A stretch of DNA of 64,000 nt from Auricularia sp. M13 (lineage: Eukaryota; Basidiomycota; Agaricomycetes; Auriculariales; Auriculariaceae). The notes beneath the pieces are model-generated. The model had not been told where the DNA came from, searched no databases, and was given only the letters and a program-made list of their open reading frames with translations. Where the stretch lies: assembly GCA_037042915.1 (NCBI GenBank), contig CM073195.1, positions 3,658,001 through 3,722,000 of the forward strand, written 5' to 3'. Numbering within the stretch: the first letter of the stretch is position 1; every line of letters starts with the position of its first letter. A program made the position numbers and the translations under genes. Shown piece by piece: positions 32,015 to 44,139 of the stretch.

Positions 32015-33608
32015 CTACTGATATATGCGGGACACCGACTGGTCGGGGGGATAATCAATGTTATCCAATGCCGTCGCTTTGCCCCGAGCAGCGTGTTGCG
32101 AATGGCCGTGCCATGAGTCGCCGCGCGTGCTCCGTACGATCTCGACGTTGACGGAGTCGAGCTCGAGGTTAACGGGTTGCTGAGATAAGATGCGCGTCAA
32201 CGAAGGTCCCGCAATTGCAAGACATGGCTTTCCCGCCTCGCGCTGGCGGTGTTATGTTTACTATTCACGTACCGTGCCAAAGCCCACGTGCGTATTTGTG
32301 TTACGCCCCGTTGTAGACTGACCCGACTTGAGCGACTCTGACCTGATCGCATTGCGCTGGTTGAGCGAGACCAGAAGCGAGTTGCTGAACATTTTGGACA
32401 GAATGGTGAAGAAGGCGATCCAGATGACTGCATGGGCAGAGTCAGCTCAGGACAGACGCAACGGCGCACGTGACGGACAATTCTGCATCGTCAAGTACTG
32501 AGAGGTTCATCAGAAGTCGTTGAGAGCATGTTGCAAAAATAAGCGCACCGTGATGAGCTCAAGGACAGCGACAACGCTGGTCGCGAGGCCCGAGCCTGAG
32601 ACTTTTAGTCAGGATGCTATAGCTCATATATAAGCACTCACCGATTGCGAAAGCCATCACTTTCTCTACAATACGATCTGTCCGCTGGAACCCGCTCCGC
32701 CGACGCGCGAGACCAGTACAAAGACAAGCGGCTACCGCCACGTCTGACGCCGCACCGAAACAGAGGCTGGCAATGACCTGCTTCTTGAAGCTTGGGTTCG
32801 CAACTACCGCGAAGCTTCCGGCGTTGATGGCGTGTACGGTAATGCTAACCTGCAGCGCGGGCGTTAAAGAAACGACACGAAGCCGACTGTCAAGACGAGC
32901 TGGAAAGACCGACTCACAGTGAAGCCAAAACGTGTGATGGCCAGGGCCCAGCAGACGATTGCAAGCAACATGCTCTCTGTGATGTGGCGTACTCGCACGC
33001 AGAAGAAACTCTGCAAGAAAGAAGAGTTGTGAGCGCGCAGCGTACGCCGTTTAAACCACATGCCTGCACGATGAGCGCGATCACGCCCGTGAATAGGATC
33101 GAAATCTCGAGACTCCACACGGTTAATGAGAGTAGTTCGTGTTTTCCAAAGTCGAGGATAACGTAGGTGTAAATAGAGTGAATGAGGAATACCGACTGGA
33201 TGAGTTCGAGTCCGCTGTGCAGGCGGCGGTTAGTGCAGAAAGCATGCAACCACGCAACGCACTAGACGACCCCGACCTGAAAGGGGGTCGACAACCGACG
33301 ATGAGCGATGATAAAATCTGCTCGGACGGTAATGCGCACCAGTGCCTTAAGGCTAAGAGAGTCCTCCGAGTACGTAGTAAAATACTGGGCGGCCCTCGCC
33401 TTCAGCGAGGTCCATTGGCAATGAAAAACGGACGCACATTCCACGCCTGAAGCGTGGCAATTCCAACGAGACTGGCAGGTAAGGTACGGTTGAGGTTGAG
33501 CGCTTGAGCAGCGTGGGCCACAGGTGTGCTTACAATATGGATATGACAATGCCTACAAAGTACGCGCCCATGGTGGGCCCTATGCTGGGCGGCGCGGCAT
33601 GCTCCATG
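32015..33608 (-). CDS. DUF6534-family multipass membrane protein
   Basis: Eleven exons can be joined in frame from the ATG at 33608 (MEHAAPPSIGPTMGAYFVGI). Key family segments: LVGIATLQAWNYF, LKALVGVVYGLELIQSV, HSIYTYVILDFGKH, WSLEISILFTGVIALIVQ, SFFCVRVRHI, then a domain ending WIAFFTILSKMFSNSLLVSL and LNQRNAIRSES. The intron after VGVVY removes an in-frame TAG, and the one after ALIVQ uses a GC donor (CAG/gcatgt). About seven hydrophobic helices are expected. The function of the family is unknown; a polar C-terminal tail (SVNVEIVRSTRGDSWHG) is cytosolic by analogy. Confidence 0.8.
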
Positions 33609-34118
33609 GCAGGGGGAAAGAGGGCCACGGCGACACGATCGTCGTTGTCGTGTATATATCATTGACCTCTTGGGTGACGCGTGGGGAAGAACCCGTCGAT
33701 CGTCCCGGAATCATGTGTTCAAGATCATGATAGAACAGCCCGGATTCTCGTTCCCAGGAAATCCTTGATGGAAGTAATTTTTATTTGAGGGCGGAGGGAA
33801 GTGACAAGAGCTCACTCAGTATCAGCCCCGGCACTGTGTCAAGACCGCAGACGAACGCCAGGAAGACTGTCGCCTCCATGGCACGGCACATCCCACTGCT
33901 CGGCGATCAAGTAGATTGAATTTCACTGTTCAGGCCGTTCAGGAGCTCCGAGTCCGCTGCGCATGCGCCAAAAAGGGGCTACTTCAGAAATCTGTCAAAC
34001 AACAATGCTGCCTCGATACTGTAGTACGTAGTCTCTGAAGCGGAATGGATGACTCGGAGGTGAGTAAAACTTGAGTTTCGGCCTGGGCCGCCGGCGCCTA
34101 GCGTCTCTTTTTGCTACC
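33609..34118. other. divergent promoter region between DUF6534 and F-box genes
   Basis: About 510 bp separating divergently transcribed genes. No additional open frame with gene-like content is seen. Confidence 0.4.
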
Positions 34119-35663
34119 ATGACAAGCTCTTCGACTCACTCCAGACTGCAATTCTACTCGCAGATGCTAGGACTGATTGAAGAGCGTGCACGGCAGCTAC
34201 AAGTCGCTCAAAGTGACGCGCGAACGGCGCTTCGGAGCGCGCAAAAAGTCTACGACAGCATATCGGAGGACCTAAACGATGTCGAAGCCCGCATGCACTC
34301 TATCCGCGAAACTGTGCGTGACCTGGAGAAAGAGGTTTCCGCGCGTGTCATGCAGGCGTTTCCGGACGAGCTGCTTCGCCTCATCTTTGGCGAACTTGCC
34401 GCAGACTTACACTGTGACATCCGGCTCGAATGGGGTTCGCCATCGGGTGACTGGCCGAAGCGTCTCACACGCACTCCATTTCATCTCTCTGCCGTCTGTC
34501 AGCGCTGGCGTAGTGTCGCTTTGGATGTTTCGTCCCTCTGGTCCATGATCGCCTTTCAACTCAGAACCGCCGACGATGCCCCTCGCATACTATCTGGCTT
34601 AACGCTTATGCTTGAGCGTAGCAAGAAGGCGCCTCTTGACATCTTCATGTATTGGGATGTGGTCAACTGGTTCAACGTTGCCGGAAGTCCCGTATTCAAA
34701 ATCAACGCCGCTGTTCAGAGCTGTTCTGTTCGCTGGAGACGGTATTTCGTCGTCGTCCCGATCCTCCTCAGCGACGAATCCTTCTTCGACAACTACCGCT
34801 ATCCGACAGAGCTTCTCGAGGAATTCTCCATGGAATCAACGCTTGGACACAGGCGATCCGAACAGCAAGGATACCCGTTGTACCTCACGCACTGTCCACG
34901 GCTCAAGAGGCTGCGCGTGGAAAATTGCCACATCATCCGCACTCAGCTATTTGCAAGCCAGCCTCCGCTCGAAACTCTCACTTTGACCTGCAGCTTGTCG
35001 AGCGCGGTTGTGTGGCAAATTCTCGGTCTTTCACCCAGTCTAATCCGATTCGAGCTTTCTGTCTCCTCGGATGACGAGCCTGAAATCACTGCGCCGCCTT
35101 CACCGCTTGTCTTGCGTTGTCTCCAACATCTGGAATGTAAGGCATGGGCGGTCGACTATCTGCGTATGTGGGGCGATCGTCTCCGCACACCCGTCCTGTC
35201 CACTCTCGTGATATACGAAGACGGCACTGCCATAATCGAAGGTCTACTCTCTCCGTTCAAAGATACAGTCACCTCACTTGTATACGATTTGGACGGCGAG
35301 TTGGACGAGCGCCACGCAGGAGCCATTGCCGAGCTGAGTAACTTGGAGCATCTCACGATCGACGCCTACTGTTCTCCACGGTTCTTCCTCCACCTCGCAG
35401 AGCATGGCTCATTGCCTGCGTTGAAGTCGCTCATTTTTCCTGCGGCCGCCAACTTTCAACATAATCCAGGCTCCGACGCCATTGCCGAGGCGCTTTTGGA
35501 CTTCGTTCGTCTGAGAAATGTCCCCGTTGTGCAAGATTCTGGTGCGGAACAGCCCCATACACGACCTATTAGATTGCAGCGCATTACCTTCGATTATCCG
35601 GCCGTGGTGCCTCATTGGGTGAATGCACAGTTAGCGCATCTGGCGCCTCCAGCGGCGGATTGA
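34119..35663 (+). CDS. F-box protein, paralogue 1 of a local pair
   Basis: Single-exon gene, 514 residues from the ATG at 34119 (MTSSSTHSRLQFYSQMLG). The coiled coil (SDARTALRSAQKVYDSISED) is followed by the F-box (AFPDELLRLIFGELAADL), then FHLSAVCQRWRSVALDVSSLW and leucine-rich segments (LKRLRVENCHI, LETLTLTCSLSSAVVWQILG). Closely related along its whole length to the gene at 40174 (shared words SEDLNDVE, FPDELLR, ARVMQ), so a local duplication. Probable SCF adaptor. Confidence 0.88.
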   Translation: MTSSSTHSRLQFYSQMLGLIEERARQLQVAQSDARTALRSAQKVYDSISEDLNDVEARMHSIRETVRDLEKEVSARVMQAFPDELLRLIFGELAADLHCDIRLEWGSPSGDWPKRLTRTPFHLSAVCQRWRSVALDVSSLWSMIAFQLRTADDAPRILSGLTLMLERSKKAPLDIFMYWDVVNWFNVAGSPVFKINAAVQSCSVRWRRYFVVVPILLSDESFFDNYRYPTELLEEFSMESTLGHRRSEQQGYPLYLTHCPRLKRLRVENCHIIRTQLFASQPPLETLTLTCSLSSAVVWQILGLSPSLIRFELSVSSDDEPEITAPPSPLVLRCLQHLECKAWAVDYLRMWGDRLRTPVLSTLVIYEDGTAIIEGLLSPFKDTVTSLVYDLDGELDERHAGAIAELSNLEHLTIDAYCSPRFFLHLAEHGSLPALKSLIFPAAANFQHNPGSDAIAEALLDFVRLRNVPVVQDSGAEQPHTRPIRLQRITFDYPAVVPHWVNAQLAHLAPPAAD

Positions 35664-35989
35664 AGGGCGAAACCCAGGTCCCAGTGGATGCTCATTAGTT
35701 TACTCACAATGTACACACCCACATAGATTGGTGATGAAGAGCTGGCGCTTGTGGCAGTCAAATCACGCACGTTGTCCTTGATGACTAATAATACAGGCGA
35801 AGACCACCAATTGCAATCTGTTCAGATGTTTACAATCGTATGTATAGTTCTTGTCCCATGCTCCCATGTCCCGCGAAAGACGCTATTTATCCAGACTGCA
35901 GACTCATATTAGAGAGTAGAAACAAAATATACAATTTGGCAAATTTTAACCAAGACAATGGAGAGGCTATGTCATAACGCTAATACAGT
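35664..35989. other. convergent 3' intergenic region
   Basis: 326 bp between two convergent genes; no gene seen. Confidence 0.4.
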
Positions 35990-38277
35990 CTACGCCTTGA
36001 GCTTGCCAATGACGGCGTCAGGCGCGTAGCGCGGGATGACCTTGGGGTCATGCAGCATGTTGAACTCCTCCGTCGCGTCGCGGCCGGCGTACAGCAGGAT
36101 GGCCTTCTCGCCTCCCGGGTGGTCGGGCAGGAACTTGGTGACATCGAGCACCTCGCCGTCCACGACGACCCAGATGTCATCCTTCTTGTTGTGCTTCGCA
36201 ACCTCCTCCATCGTGTACACGCCCCCGGAGCTGCCCGAGCCAGACGAAGCCGCCTGCGCGGACTGCTTCTTCTCCTCCTTCGCGTTCGCCTGCGCCGGCT
36301 TACCTGCGTCGCCGCTCGTCGCGGGCGCCATCGGCTCGGCGTGCTTCTCGCCCGACCCGCTCGACTTCGCCGGCGACGGCGAGGACGATGACGAAGGCTG
36401 GCCTGCCCACGAAAACTCGAGGTTGACCTTGGAGCTCTCCGGGTCGATCTTGATCTTCGTCTCCAGCAAATGTCCTGCGACGGCGCCGAGACGGCCGGTC
36501 GCCTTCGACTGGCCCGACGCATTCTGCAGAACGTAGCTCGCCGCGGAGTCACCGGACACGCGACCGAAGACGACGCAGCCGAGTAGCGACGAGCCACCAA
36601 GACGGTTGGCACCATGCACACCGCCTGCAACCTCGCCAGCAGCGAACAGACCGGCAATGGGCTTGCCGTTCGTGTCGATGACGCGCGACTCCGAGTCGAT
36701 CTCGAGGCCGCCCATGGTGTAGTGCAGCACGGGCGTCATGAGCGCGACGTGGAAGAAGTCGTCCATCTTAAAGTCACCGCCGTGGAAGAACTATTGGAGA
36801 GTGAGCCAAAAAAGTCATATGAATATCAGTGTGACGAACCTTCTTGCCGAACGGATCCTTCTTCGAGTGCGCGATGGCGTTGTAGTCGTCGAATGTCTTC
36901 TTGAGCACCTCGGGCTTAATGCCCCACTCCTTCGCGAGGTCGTAACCGCTGTCGAAGCGCTTCATGAGGCCACGGCCACAGTAGTGCTTGCAGTGCCATT
37001 CGATGTCCTTGCTCGCCTGGCCGTTCAGGACGAGGCGGATGGGGAACTGGGCGGATGTCAGCTGTCAACTCGCAACAGTAAGACCAGCGCAACGAACCTT
37101 GCCATTCTCCCACATCTTGCCAGTAACGTAATCACGGTGACCGAGCTCGTCGCAGAAGCGCTGGCCCTCGTTGTCGAGGAGGAGACCACCAACACCGCGC
37201 AGTGCCTCGGCAGCGAGGAACTTGACCTTGGCCTCAGGCTCCTTGGGGTCAACGAGACCCGTTGGGTGCACCTGGATCTTCTCGAGGTCAATACCCTGAG
37301 CGCCAATGGCAATGGCCATCTTGTGTCCGTCACCAGTGGAGTGCTCGCCGTTGGTAGTGGGAAGGTCCCAGAGCTCAGGGCGGAACTTCTTGATGAACGA
37401 CGTCTGCGTGAAGTCGGCAGCGTAACCGCCCGTGGCAAGGATGACCGCGCCGCGCTCCTGCTTCGTCTGACCGTCATGGGTGAACTCGACACCGACAACC
37501 TTGCCGTCCTCGACTAGGAGGCGCTCGACAGTCGCCTTCTTGAGGATGCGCACACGCTCAGGCGTGCTGACTGCGAGGTCCTCGAGACGCTCGAGCTGGG
37601 CGTAGGTGATAACCTGGCAGCGTGATATAAGCGCCGAATTGACTGCTGGAGAAAAAAAGACTGACCATGCCAGGAAACTGGGCGCCGCCACGGTGCGTAC
37701 GAGGCTGCGAGTGACCACCGAGACGCGAGACCTTGCTCAGGTCGAGGCCGAAGCGGTCAACAAGCCAGTCAACGGCGTCCGCAGACCGACCAGTCAGGAC
37801 CTTGATAAGGTCGGGACGAGCCAGTTCACGAGCCTGCGTGAAGAATGGCCTCAGTGTGTGCGCATGGGACAGGATAGAAAGATTACTGACCGACTTCTTG
37901 GTGTCCTCGAAGAATATCTTCGCGCTGTCCGCAATGCCGAGTTCGTGCTGCGCGCCAGTACCAGCACCGTTGATACCGCTGCATATTGTGTCAGACGGGT
38001 GCACAATATGGTAGAAATGCGGGTACTAACCTGGTGGCCTTGGTAGAATTGCCTGGATGACGCACATACGTGTTCAGCTCCATATCACATAGAGCAGATG
38101 CTCAGATACTCACCACCCATGAACCTGTGACGCAATAATAAGTATCCTGGTGTTCATAATGGCTTAGAAAACGTACGATTGCTTGTCGAGGACAAGAACG
38201 TTGGCGCCGCGCTCGAGGAGCGTATGCGCGGCCGACAGACCCGCGAGACCACCACCTACGACGATAACCTGGGACAT
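35990..38277 (-). CDS. soluble FAD-dependent fumarate reductase fused to cytochrome b5
   Basis: The ATG at 38277 opens directly into an FAD-binding Rossmann motif ([20 protein letters not shown], the GxGxxG dinucleotide site). Exons then give [94 protein letters not shown] and the FAD-contact end [20 protein letters not shown]. After a Ser/Lys/Pro linker of about 90 residues comes a C-terminal cytochrome b5 domain ([33 protein letters not shown] with the haem-ligand HPGG). A microexon of 11 nt lies at 38114-38124. Family members reduce fumarate to succinate to reoxidise FADH2/NADH; mitochondrial or cytosolic location cannot be told here. Confidence 0.92.
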
Positions 38278-40173
38278 ACTGGTGACTGGTGCGGAGTGCT
38301 GGATGCGGGGAAAGAGCAGTTGCGCGGGTCAAATGAAACCGCCGGGCTATTTGTATGAGGTAGCTGGCCGGCCGTAGCCGAGCAGCTGCAAGAGGCCGGG
38401 CATGTGATTACTCTGCTGCCGACACCTGAAATCACACATTTCGTGATTGGACACATCACTCAAGCATCACTTCGAACGCGTGACGTCGCTGTCAGGTGGT
38501 CCTGTACAGTATCTGAAGTAACAGTCCTTGCCTCTCTCACTGCTCAGACGGCTGAGACTGCCAACAACATCAAAAAATTGAAGTCCCCTCTTCAGTAGGA
38601 TCCGCTAGCGCGGCGATTCGCGCTTGTGGGGAAGGCCGACAATCCTGGAGGATCCGTAGCATATTTCCTCGATCGCGGGATGACCTGACAGCACTGTTGT
38701 TGTTGTTGTTGACTTGTCCGCGGAACGGGTGGAGCTTGAAAAGGAGTTTCTCAGCTTGGCCATGGTCCTCCCGGTGTCCGTCGCGAGTCACTCAGAGCCT
38801 GATCGGCTGAGCACCCAACCGATTGGCACTGCATGCGTTGCGCCGAAGATGGCTTGTTTGCTGCGAAAGTCGAGACCAGGAGATGGACGTGTGTATGTAA
38901 GCCGTTCTCACGTCGGTCGGCCCAGGCCTCCAGCTAGCCTACAGCTCGCTTGTGCAGAACCAGCACCTGCGAAAGACATGTTAGATACACAGATAATGAG
39001 GTTGGAAGTTTCATCAAGTGATTCTCACATGATTTTCATCTGAGGTATCCTGTACCACCCGCTAGGTTTGCCGGCTGCAGACTTCAATACTCTCAGGCTG
39101 ATTACAGCCCTCTTGGTGCGACCTCGAGCCTGCTCATTATATCACAGGGAAACTGCCGTAAAGCCGGATAGCCTGAGGGCAATTAAGAGGAGTCATGCCG
39201 CACGGCGCAAGTGCCCGCTGCCAGGAAATCGAGGTAACCAATGCGACCGTAGGCGTGAGCCCGAAGCAATTCAAGGCATATCCCAACGATAAGAAGAGCT
39301 TGAAGAATTGCCCTGTGAACAAAAAAAGTAGGAAATTATCGAGAATAGCTTTATGAAGGCATGCCGATCCGGACAGTGCAAGTTCCCAGCGCGACAGGTA
39401 ATCCCGCAACCAAGAAAGTCAAGTTAACGGTGGAAAATCCAGCGAGATTATGAGAAGGACCGTTCAAATAGTGCCAGAAGTTGAGCGGAGCGCTGCTGTC
39501 AAGCTCACAAAGATACAGATTGACTCCGGGTTGACGCTTGTGGCAAAACCAACTCGGGATGTGCGAATCCGACAGGACTCGCACATCTCAAGACATGAAA
39601 CTGTCCCATCAGCCAGTAACCGCGATCAAGAAATTGCAGGGCGATACATAGGGCTGAAAACGCAATTGGCGAGGATCCCGCCAGTGCCGGCATGAAGCAG
39701 CCTCGCAAACGAGCGACATGCCGACGATTCGGGATCAGCACGAGAATAAGCGTCATAAGGATCCAGTTAGAAATAGACGTGAGAAGGTCAAGGATATGCG
39801 CGCAGAGGAGCCAGAGAGAGCGATGGGCCCAGTGGGACTCGACGGGGGGAAGCACATCGACGTTTTTTCGCCGTGGGCCCCGCCTTTATACCTAAACACA
39901 ACTCCAATCCGTTGAGGTTTTCGCCACTCAGGGGTAAAATCCATTGGGGTGTGATGTTTCTCCACGACAGAGAAGTAGAAGAAAACCCATTTTCGACATT
40001 CCTCATACCAAATTTAGAAATGATGGTTCTTTACGTGACGTCAGCGAGAGGATGTTCGAATGGACGTGAAGTACAGCACATTCCGCGTCGATACGGATAT
40101 CATCTGATACCATGAAATCTGTGAGGAGAAGTCGGATTGAGCCGGGGGTGGCTTCCTCCGCTACCTACCGAAT
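38278..40173. other. 1.9-kb gene-poor region
   Basis: No gene is supported. A short (gtt)n run lies at about 38696-38712. A minus-strand frame at 39855-39505 encodes a hydrophobic stretch (LLTSISNWILMTLILVLIPN) and might be a relic of a membrane-protein gene, but no family pattern or consistent splicing was found. Confidence 0.4.
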
Positions 40174-41670
40174 ATGGCGCACTCCGCGAGAATCGAATTC
40201 CACTCGCAGGTTCTGGCTCAACTTGAAGCACGTGCGCTGAGTCTGCGCGCGACCCACTCCGACGCTCAGATAGCTCTGCGTAATGCACAAAGCTTCTACG
40301 AGAGCACATCCGAGGACCTCAACGACGTCGAAAGCCGCATCTCGTCGCTCCGGAAGACTATTCGTGATTTGAAGGCGCATTTCCCCGCACGCGTCATGCA
40401 GAACTTCCCAGACGAACTGCTTCGTATGGTCTTTGCCGAGGTTGCCGCGGACATGCGAGCGCAGGCCACATGGGACCCACAAGAACAATGGGTATATGTT
40501 ACCCCCCTCATGCCCTTTCGTCTAGCGAGCGTGTGTCGTCGTTGGCGCCACGTAGCCCTTGACACAACGGCCCTATGGGCCCTGGTCACGTTCCGAATGG
40601 AGGCCCCAGAAAACGCCTCCACAATTTTGCGCTGGTTGAAGCTCCTAATCAGTCGCGGGAAGCAGAGCCCTATCGACATTTCATCGACTTGGCGCTCGTT
40701 CAACTGGTCGATTGATAGTTCGACGGACGACGTATACAGACTGCTTCGGGTTCTTCGAGCGGCTGCCTCACGTTGGCGTCGGGTCTTCGTCATCGCCCCG
40801 GACTTCATGGACGATTCTTTTGTCTGCCAGTTCCGTTTCCCAACGCCGCTGCTAGAGGAGCTATCTATAACTCTTGAAGACTCGGTCCATGATCAGGAAC
40901 TATACGCATCGTGTCTTCCGCACTGCCCGAGGCTCAAAAGGCTACGCATCCACAATGGCCGCGTACTTCCTTCTCGCGATATCAAGCCCTTCCCACCACT
41001 GGAATATCTGTCGCTGATTTGCGACCTGCCCAGCCTCGTTATCTGGCAGGTTATCGCGCTTGCGCCGAATCTGGTGCGGCTCGAGTTGACCCTCTCGGAA
41101 CGGAAAGAAAACATTCATCAACCGCAATCGGCCATAACGCTGCAAAGCTTGCGACATCTCGCGTGCATAGAGTACGCCGATGTCCTGTTCCACGCGTGGA
41201 TCGACCGTCTGCGCCTGCCTCAACTGTCATCACTTGAAGTCATACGCCCCGACACGACCCTGCTCCACGATTGGCTACCTCGTCTCGAAGATACAGTCAC
41301 GTCGTTTAAATACCGCTCGGACATCGTTTTGGGGGAAGCATTAGCTTCCACTATAGCCGCACTCCCCAAACTTCGTACGCTAGTGCTCGAAGCGCCATGC
41401 GATGCCGGCCTCTTTCAGTCGTTCTCCACGCACGCCTCATTGCCTGCATTGGAGACTCTGACTCTCTCCTTCGATTGGGCCGCATTCACGGAGCTTGATA
41501 TCGTCGAGGCACTCTTGGCTTTTGTCCGGCATCGCAACGATCTCTCGGCCTCGGGCGGCGGTCAGGGAACGACCAGATTAAAGAGCGTCGCGTTCGACGA
41601 GCCCGACTCTATGCCGGACTGGATCAACGAGCAGCTGAACTTCCTTACATTCGGTCCCGGCAGCATCTAA
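40174..41670 (+). CDS. F-box protein, paralogue 2 of a local pair
   Basis: Single-exon gene, 498 residues from the ATG at 40174 (MAHSARIEFHSQVLAQLEAR). The coiled coil, F-box (NFPDELLRMVFAEVAADM) and WRHVALDTTALW match paralogue 1. The C-terminal half has LRR-like segments (LKRLRIHNGRVL, LEYLSLICDLPSLVIWQVIA) and ends with MPDWINEQLNFL, the same ending motif seen in decayed form in the pseudogene at 53833-56760. Confidence 0.88.
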   Translation: MAHSARIEFHSQVLAQLEARALSLRATHSDAQIALRNAQSFYESTSEDLNDVESRISSLRKTIRDLKAHFPARVMQNFPDELLRMVFAEVAADMRAQATWDPQEQWVYVTPLMPFRLASVCRRWRHVALDTTALWALVTFRMEAPENASTILRWLKLLISRGKQSPIDISSTWRSFNWSIDSSTDDVYRLLRVLRAAASRWRRVFVIAPDFMDDSFVCQFRFPTPLLEELSITLEDSVHDQELYASCLPHCPRLKRLRIHNGRVLPSRDIKPFPPLEYLSLICDLPSLVIWQVIALAPNLVRLELTLSERKENIHQPQSAITLQSLRHLACIEYADVLFHAWIDRLRLPQLSSLEVIRPDTTLLHDWLPRLEDTVTSFKYRSDIVLGEALASTIAALPKLRTLVLEAPCDAGLFQSFSTHASLPALETLTLSFDWAAFTELDIVEALLAFVRHRNDLSASGGGQGTTRLKSVAFDEPDSMPDWINEQLNFLTFGPGSI

Positions 41671-41997
41671 CAGGTACGCCGAGTCTTGACACTCTCATGT
41701 CTCCGCTGGCGCTGACGTTGATGACATCTCAGTCGCACAATTCCGCAAGTTTACGACTGTGCATATTCACACCCTAGGATTGTGTATACTTCGGAAATTT
41801 TATGCCGACAGGCTTCGCGGATAGTTCTTGCGATCTGCCTATCTTCTTACATTATTCTGTCTGTAAGTAGAGCTTGATACAAATGCCAAGATTTACCGTA
41901 CGTACGATTTACTATATGATGCCTTAACCCAGGCTGACCGGCCCTGAGACCCAAAATCAAAGGGCTGATGGTCAATGGGTGCTCCTGAGCGAGAGGA

Positions 41998-42258
41998 ATG
42001 ATTTGGAAGCCACTGAGGAACTGCCATATCATCGACAAGGATGGCGGGGAGCTTTATCCCATTGATAGTGACGACGACGACGCCAGCTTTACGGACTCGG
42101 AGTCGCCGTACTCGGACGCTTCGTCCTTGCAGTCAGAGTCACATTCGAGCTACGAATCGGATGTTGAAGACCTGGTCACAGTGAATGGGCCTGATTCAAT
42201 TGGAGTTCGGATGACAGCGACGACGGTGATCACGAATTCTCTGAGTTCGACTAGTAGA
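41998..42258 (+). pseudogene. acidic C-terminal relic of an F-box gene
   Basis: The frame begins WKPLRNCHIIDKDGGELYP and continues into an Asp/Ser-rich run (SDDDDASFTDSESPYSDASS), the same order as the C terminus of the F-box protein at 24375 (GPSNCRFTDSKGETLR, then the acidic tail). No F-box or LRR region is found upstream, so only the tail survives. Confidence 0.4.
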
Positions 42259-42467
42259 ACTGCAACATACTTCCTGGAACGGCTGTCAAGTAGCATCTGC
42301 ATTCATAATACAACAAAGCCTTCCCCCTTCCCTATAATATATTTTCTTCAGAGTTCATCAGACCGGCACGTGATTGCTCCTCGCGTCCGGCGTCGAACAG
42401 CCGCCGGCAGGCGCTAGTTACATCTTGTCCTTTGACCGCGCATACGAACATCCAAACGGCGCCCAGC

Positions 42468-44100
42468 ATGAAAGCCATTGTAGTCGACAAGGATATGCAC
42501 CATCTGGAGCTCAAAGTGTACGCAGCTTCGCAGGCAGCGTCGTCGTAAGCTGATTTCAGGTCGGATTGCAGGCGCGACGCACCCGAGCCCAAAGTCGGCA
42601 AGGACGATGTCCTGGTCGACATATACTCCTCGTATGTCTGCAATGACTGATATGACCGCCTCCCCTGACTCTCTGCAGCGCCGTCAATTTCTTCGATACG
42701 CTCATGGTATGTTCCCAGTATTCGAGGTGACTATCTCGCTGAATTGATATCCTTGTAGGCCCAAGTGAGAATTATACCATTTGAACGCAGCATATCCTGA
42801 TAACTACTGTTTCAAGGGCAAATACCAAAGTAAATACTGATATTTTGACTGCTTTCGATCATGCTCATGGCGACCTATGCTCAGTCAAGCCGCCGCATCC
42901 ATTCATTCTCGGCGTCGAGTTCGCAGGAAGAATATCCAAGTCCTCGCCCATTCCCAATGGCTGCCCCTTCAAGCCCGGAGACCGCGTCTTTGGCTCCGCC
43001 TCGTCCGCGTACGCAGAGCGTGCAGCGGTACCGTGGCGTCAGCTTCATCTCGTGCCGGACAACATGACAATGGAACAGGCGGCGGGCCTGAGCCTTACAT
43101 GGCCAACCTCGTATGAGGGTATTGTCGGCCGCGGCGAACTCAAGCCAGGTAAGACTCTTCTTTGCAGCGACGCTTTTGCTTTCAACTGAATCTGTGCCTG
43201 CTCAAGGTGATTGGGTGCTTGTCCACGCCGGCGCGGGCGGTGTTGGGCTCCCAGCTATCCAAATCTCTAAGGCGCTGGGGGCAAAGGTCATTGCAACTGC
43301 TGGCTCGGCGGCCAAGCTCGAAGTGTGCAAACGATACGGCGGTGCAGACCATGTTATCGACTACAACAATAAGGCATGGCCTAAGGAGGTGCTGAAGCTG
43401 ACGAACGGGAAGGGCGTCGGTGATTGTTGATTTTCTTTGAAGAAGACGAGAGCGGCTAACTTTGTACAAAAACAGACGTTGTCTATGATCCTGTAGGTCT
43501 GATACGAGAATCGCTCAAGTGCATTGCCTGGAAAGGCCGGGCCGTGGTTGTCGGTTTCGTACGTCAACGTGTTATTCCTTTTCCTTACGTCCAGCTGATA
43601 CTTTCTCTAGACTGGCGGTGCGATCGAAAACGTGTGTTCGCAGTGACCATCCTTGCTCAGCTGCTAATAATCTTGAATAGCTTCCATTGAACGTCGTTCT
43701 CTTGAAGAACGTCGCTGTCACCGGTCTTCATTGGGGCGCCTATGCCAGTGCGTGGTAGCTCGTTGCTCTTTCGCCTGCGTGACTTCACAATCTGCTGCAG
43801 AGTTCGAGCCCAGTCGAATTCCCGTTGTATGGAAGGAGCTATTTGCGTAAGTATTGCTACACTTCCAAACCAGCGCACGTTGGCTAATAAAGCTTCAGTC
43901 TCATCAAAGCCGGGAAGATTAGCCCTACCGTATACGAAGAAATCTTCGAAGGGCTTGACGCAGTGCCCGCAGGCATCGAAGGTGGCTCTCCAGGTCTCTT
44001 TTGCGTTCATTGCTGACTGTGCGCAGCCGTTACGAAGCGCAAGACGTACGGCAAAGCGATTGTGCGCGTCCGTAAGGACGCCGAGTCGGCAAAGTTGTGA
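42468..44100 (+). CDS. zinc-independent quinone oxidoreductase (MDR superfamily)
   Basis: About eleven exons. Start MKAIVVDKDMHHLELKV; then DDVLVDIYSSAVNFFDTLM, a 6-nt microexon GCCCAA at 42759-42764 giving AQ, then GKYQIKPPHPFILGVEFAGR, KPGDRVFGSASSAYAE, QAAGLSLTWPTSYEGI. The nucleotide site is GDWVLVHAGAGGVGLPAIQI (AxxGGVG type), followed by GGADHVIDY, DVVYDPVGLIRESLKCIAWK and NVAVTGLHWGAYAKFEP. The C terminus is AVTKRKTYGKAIVRVR. Relatives use NADPH to reduce quinones or enones. It converges on the methyltransferase with a 39-bp gap. Confidence 0.88.
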
Positions 44101-44139
44101 CCGTTTACAGTACAGTGCTGAACATATGGGTGTACACTA

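Noticed and set aside
33290-33330. Apparent nonsense codon in the DUF6534 gene after VGVV
   Set aside because: A gtgcgt...cctgcacag intron starting inside that codon removes it and restores the family sequence.
39505-39965. Possible multipass membrane protein on the minus strand
   Set aside because: Hydrophobic, but no consistent splice path, start or family motif was found.
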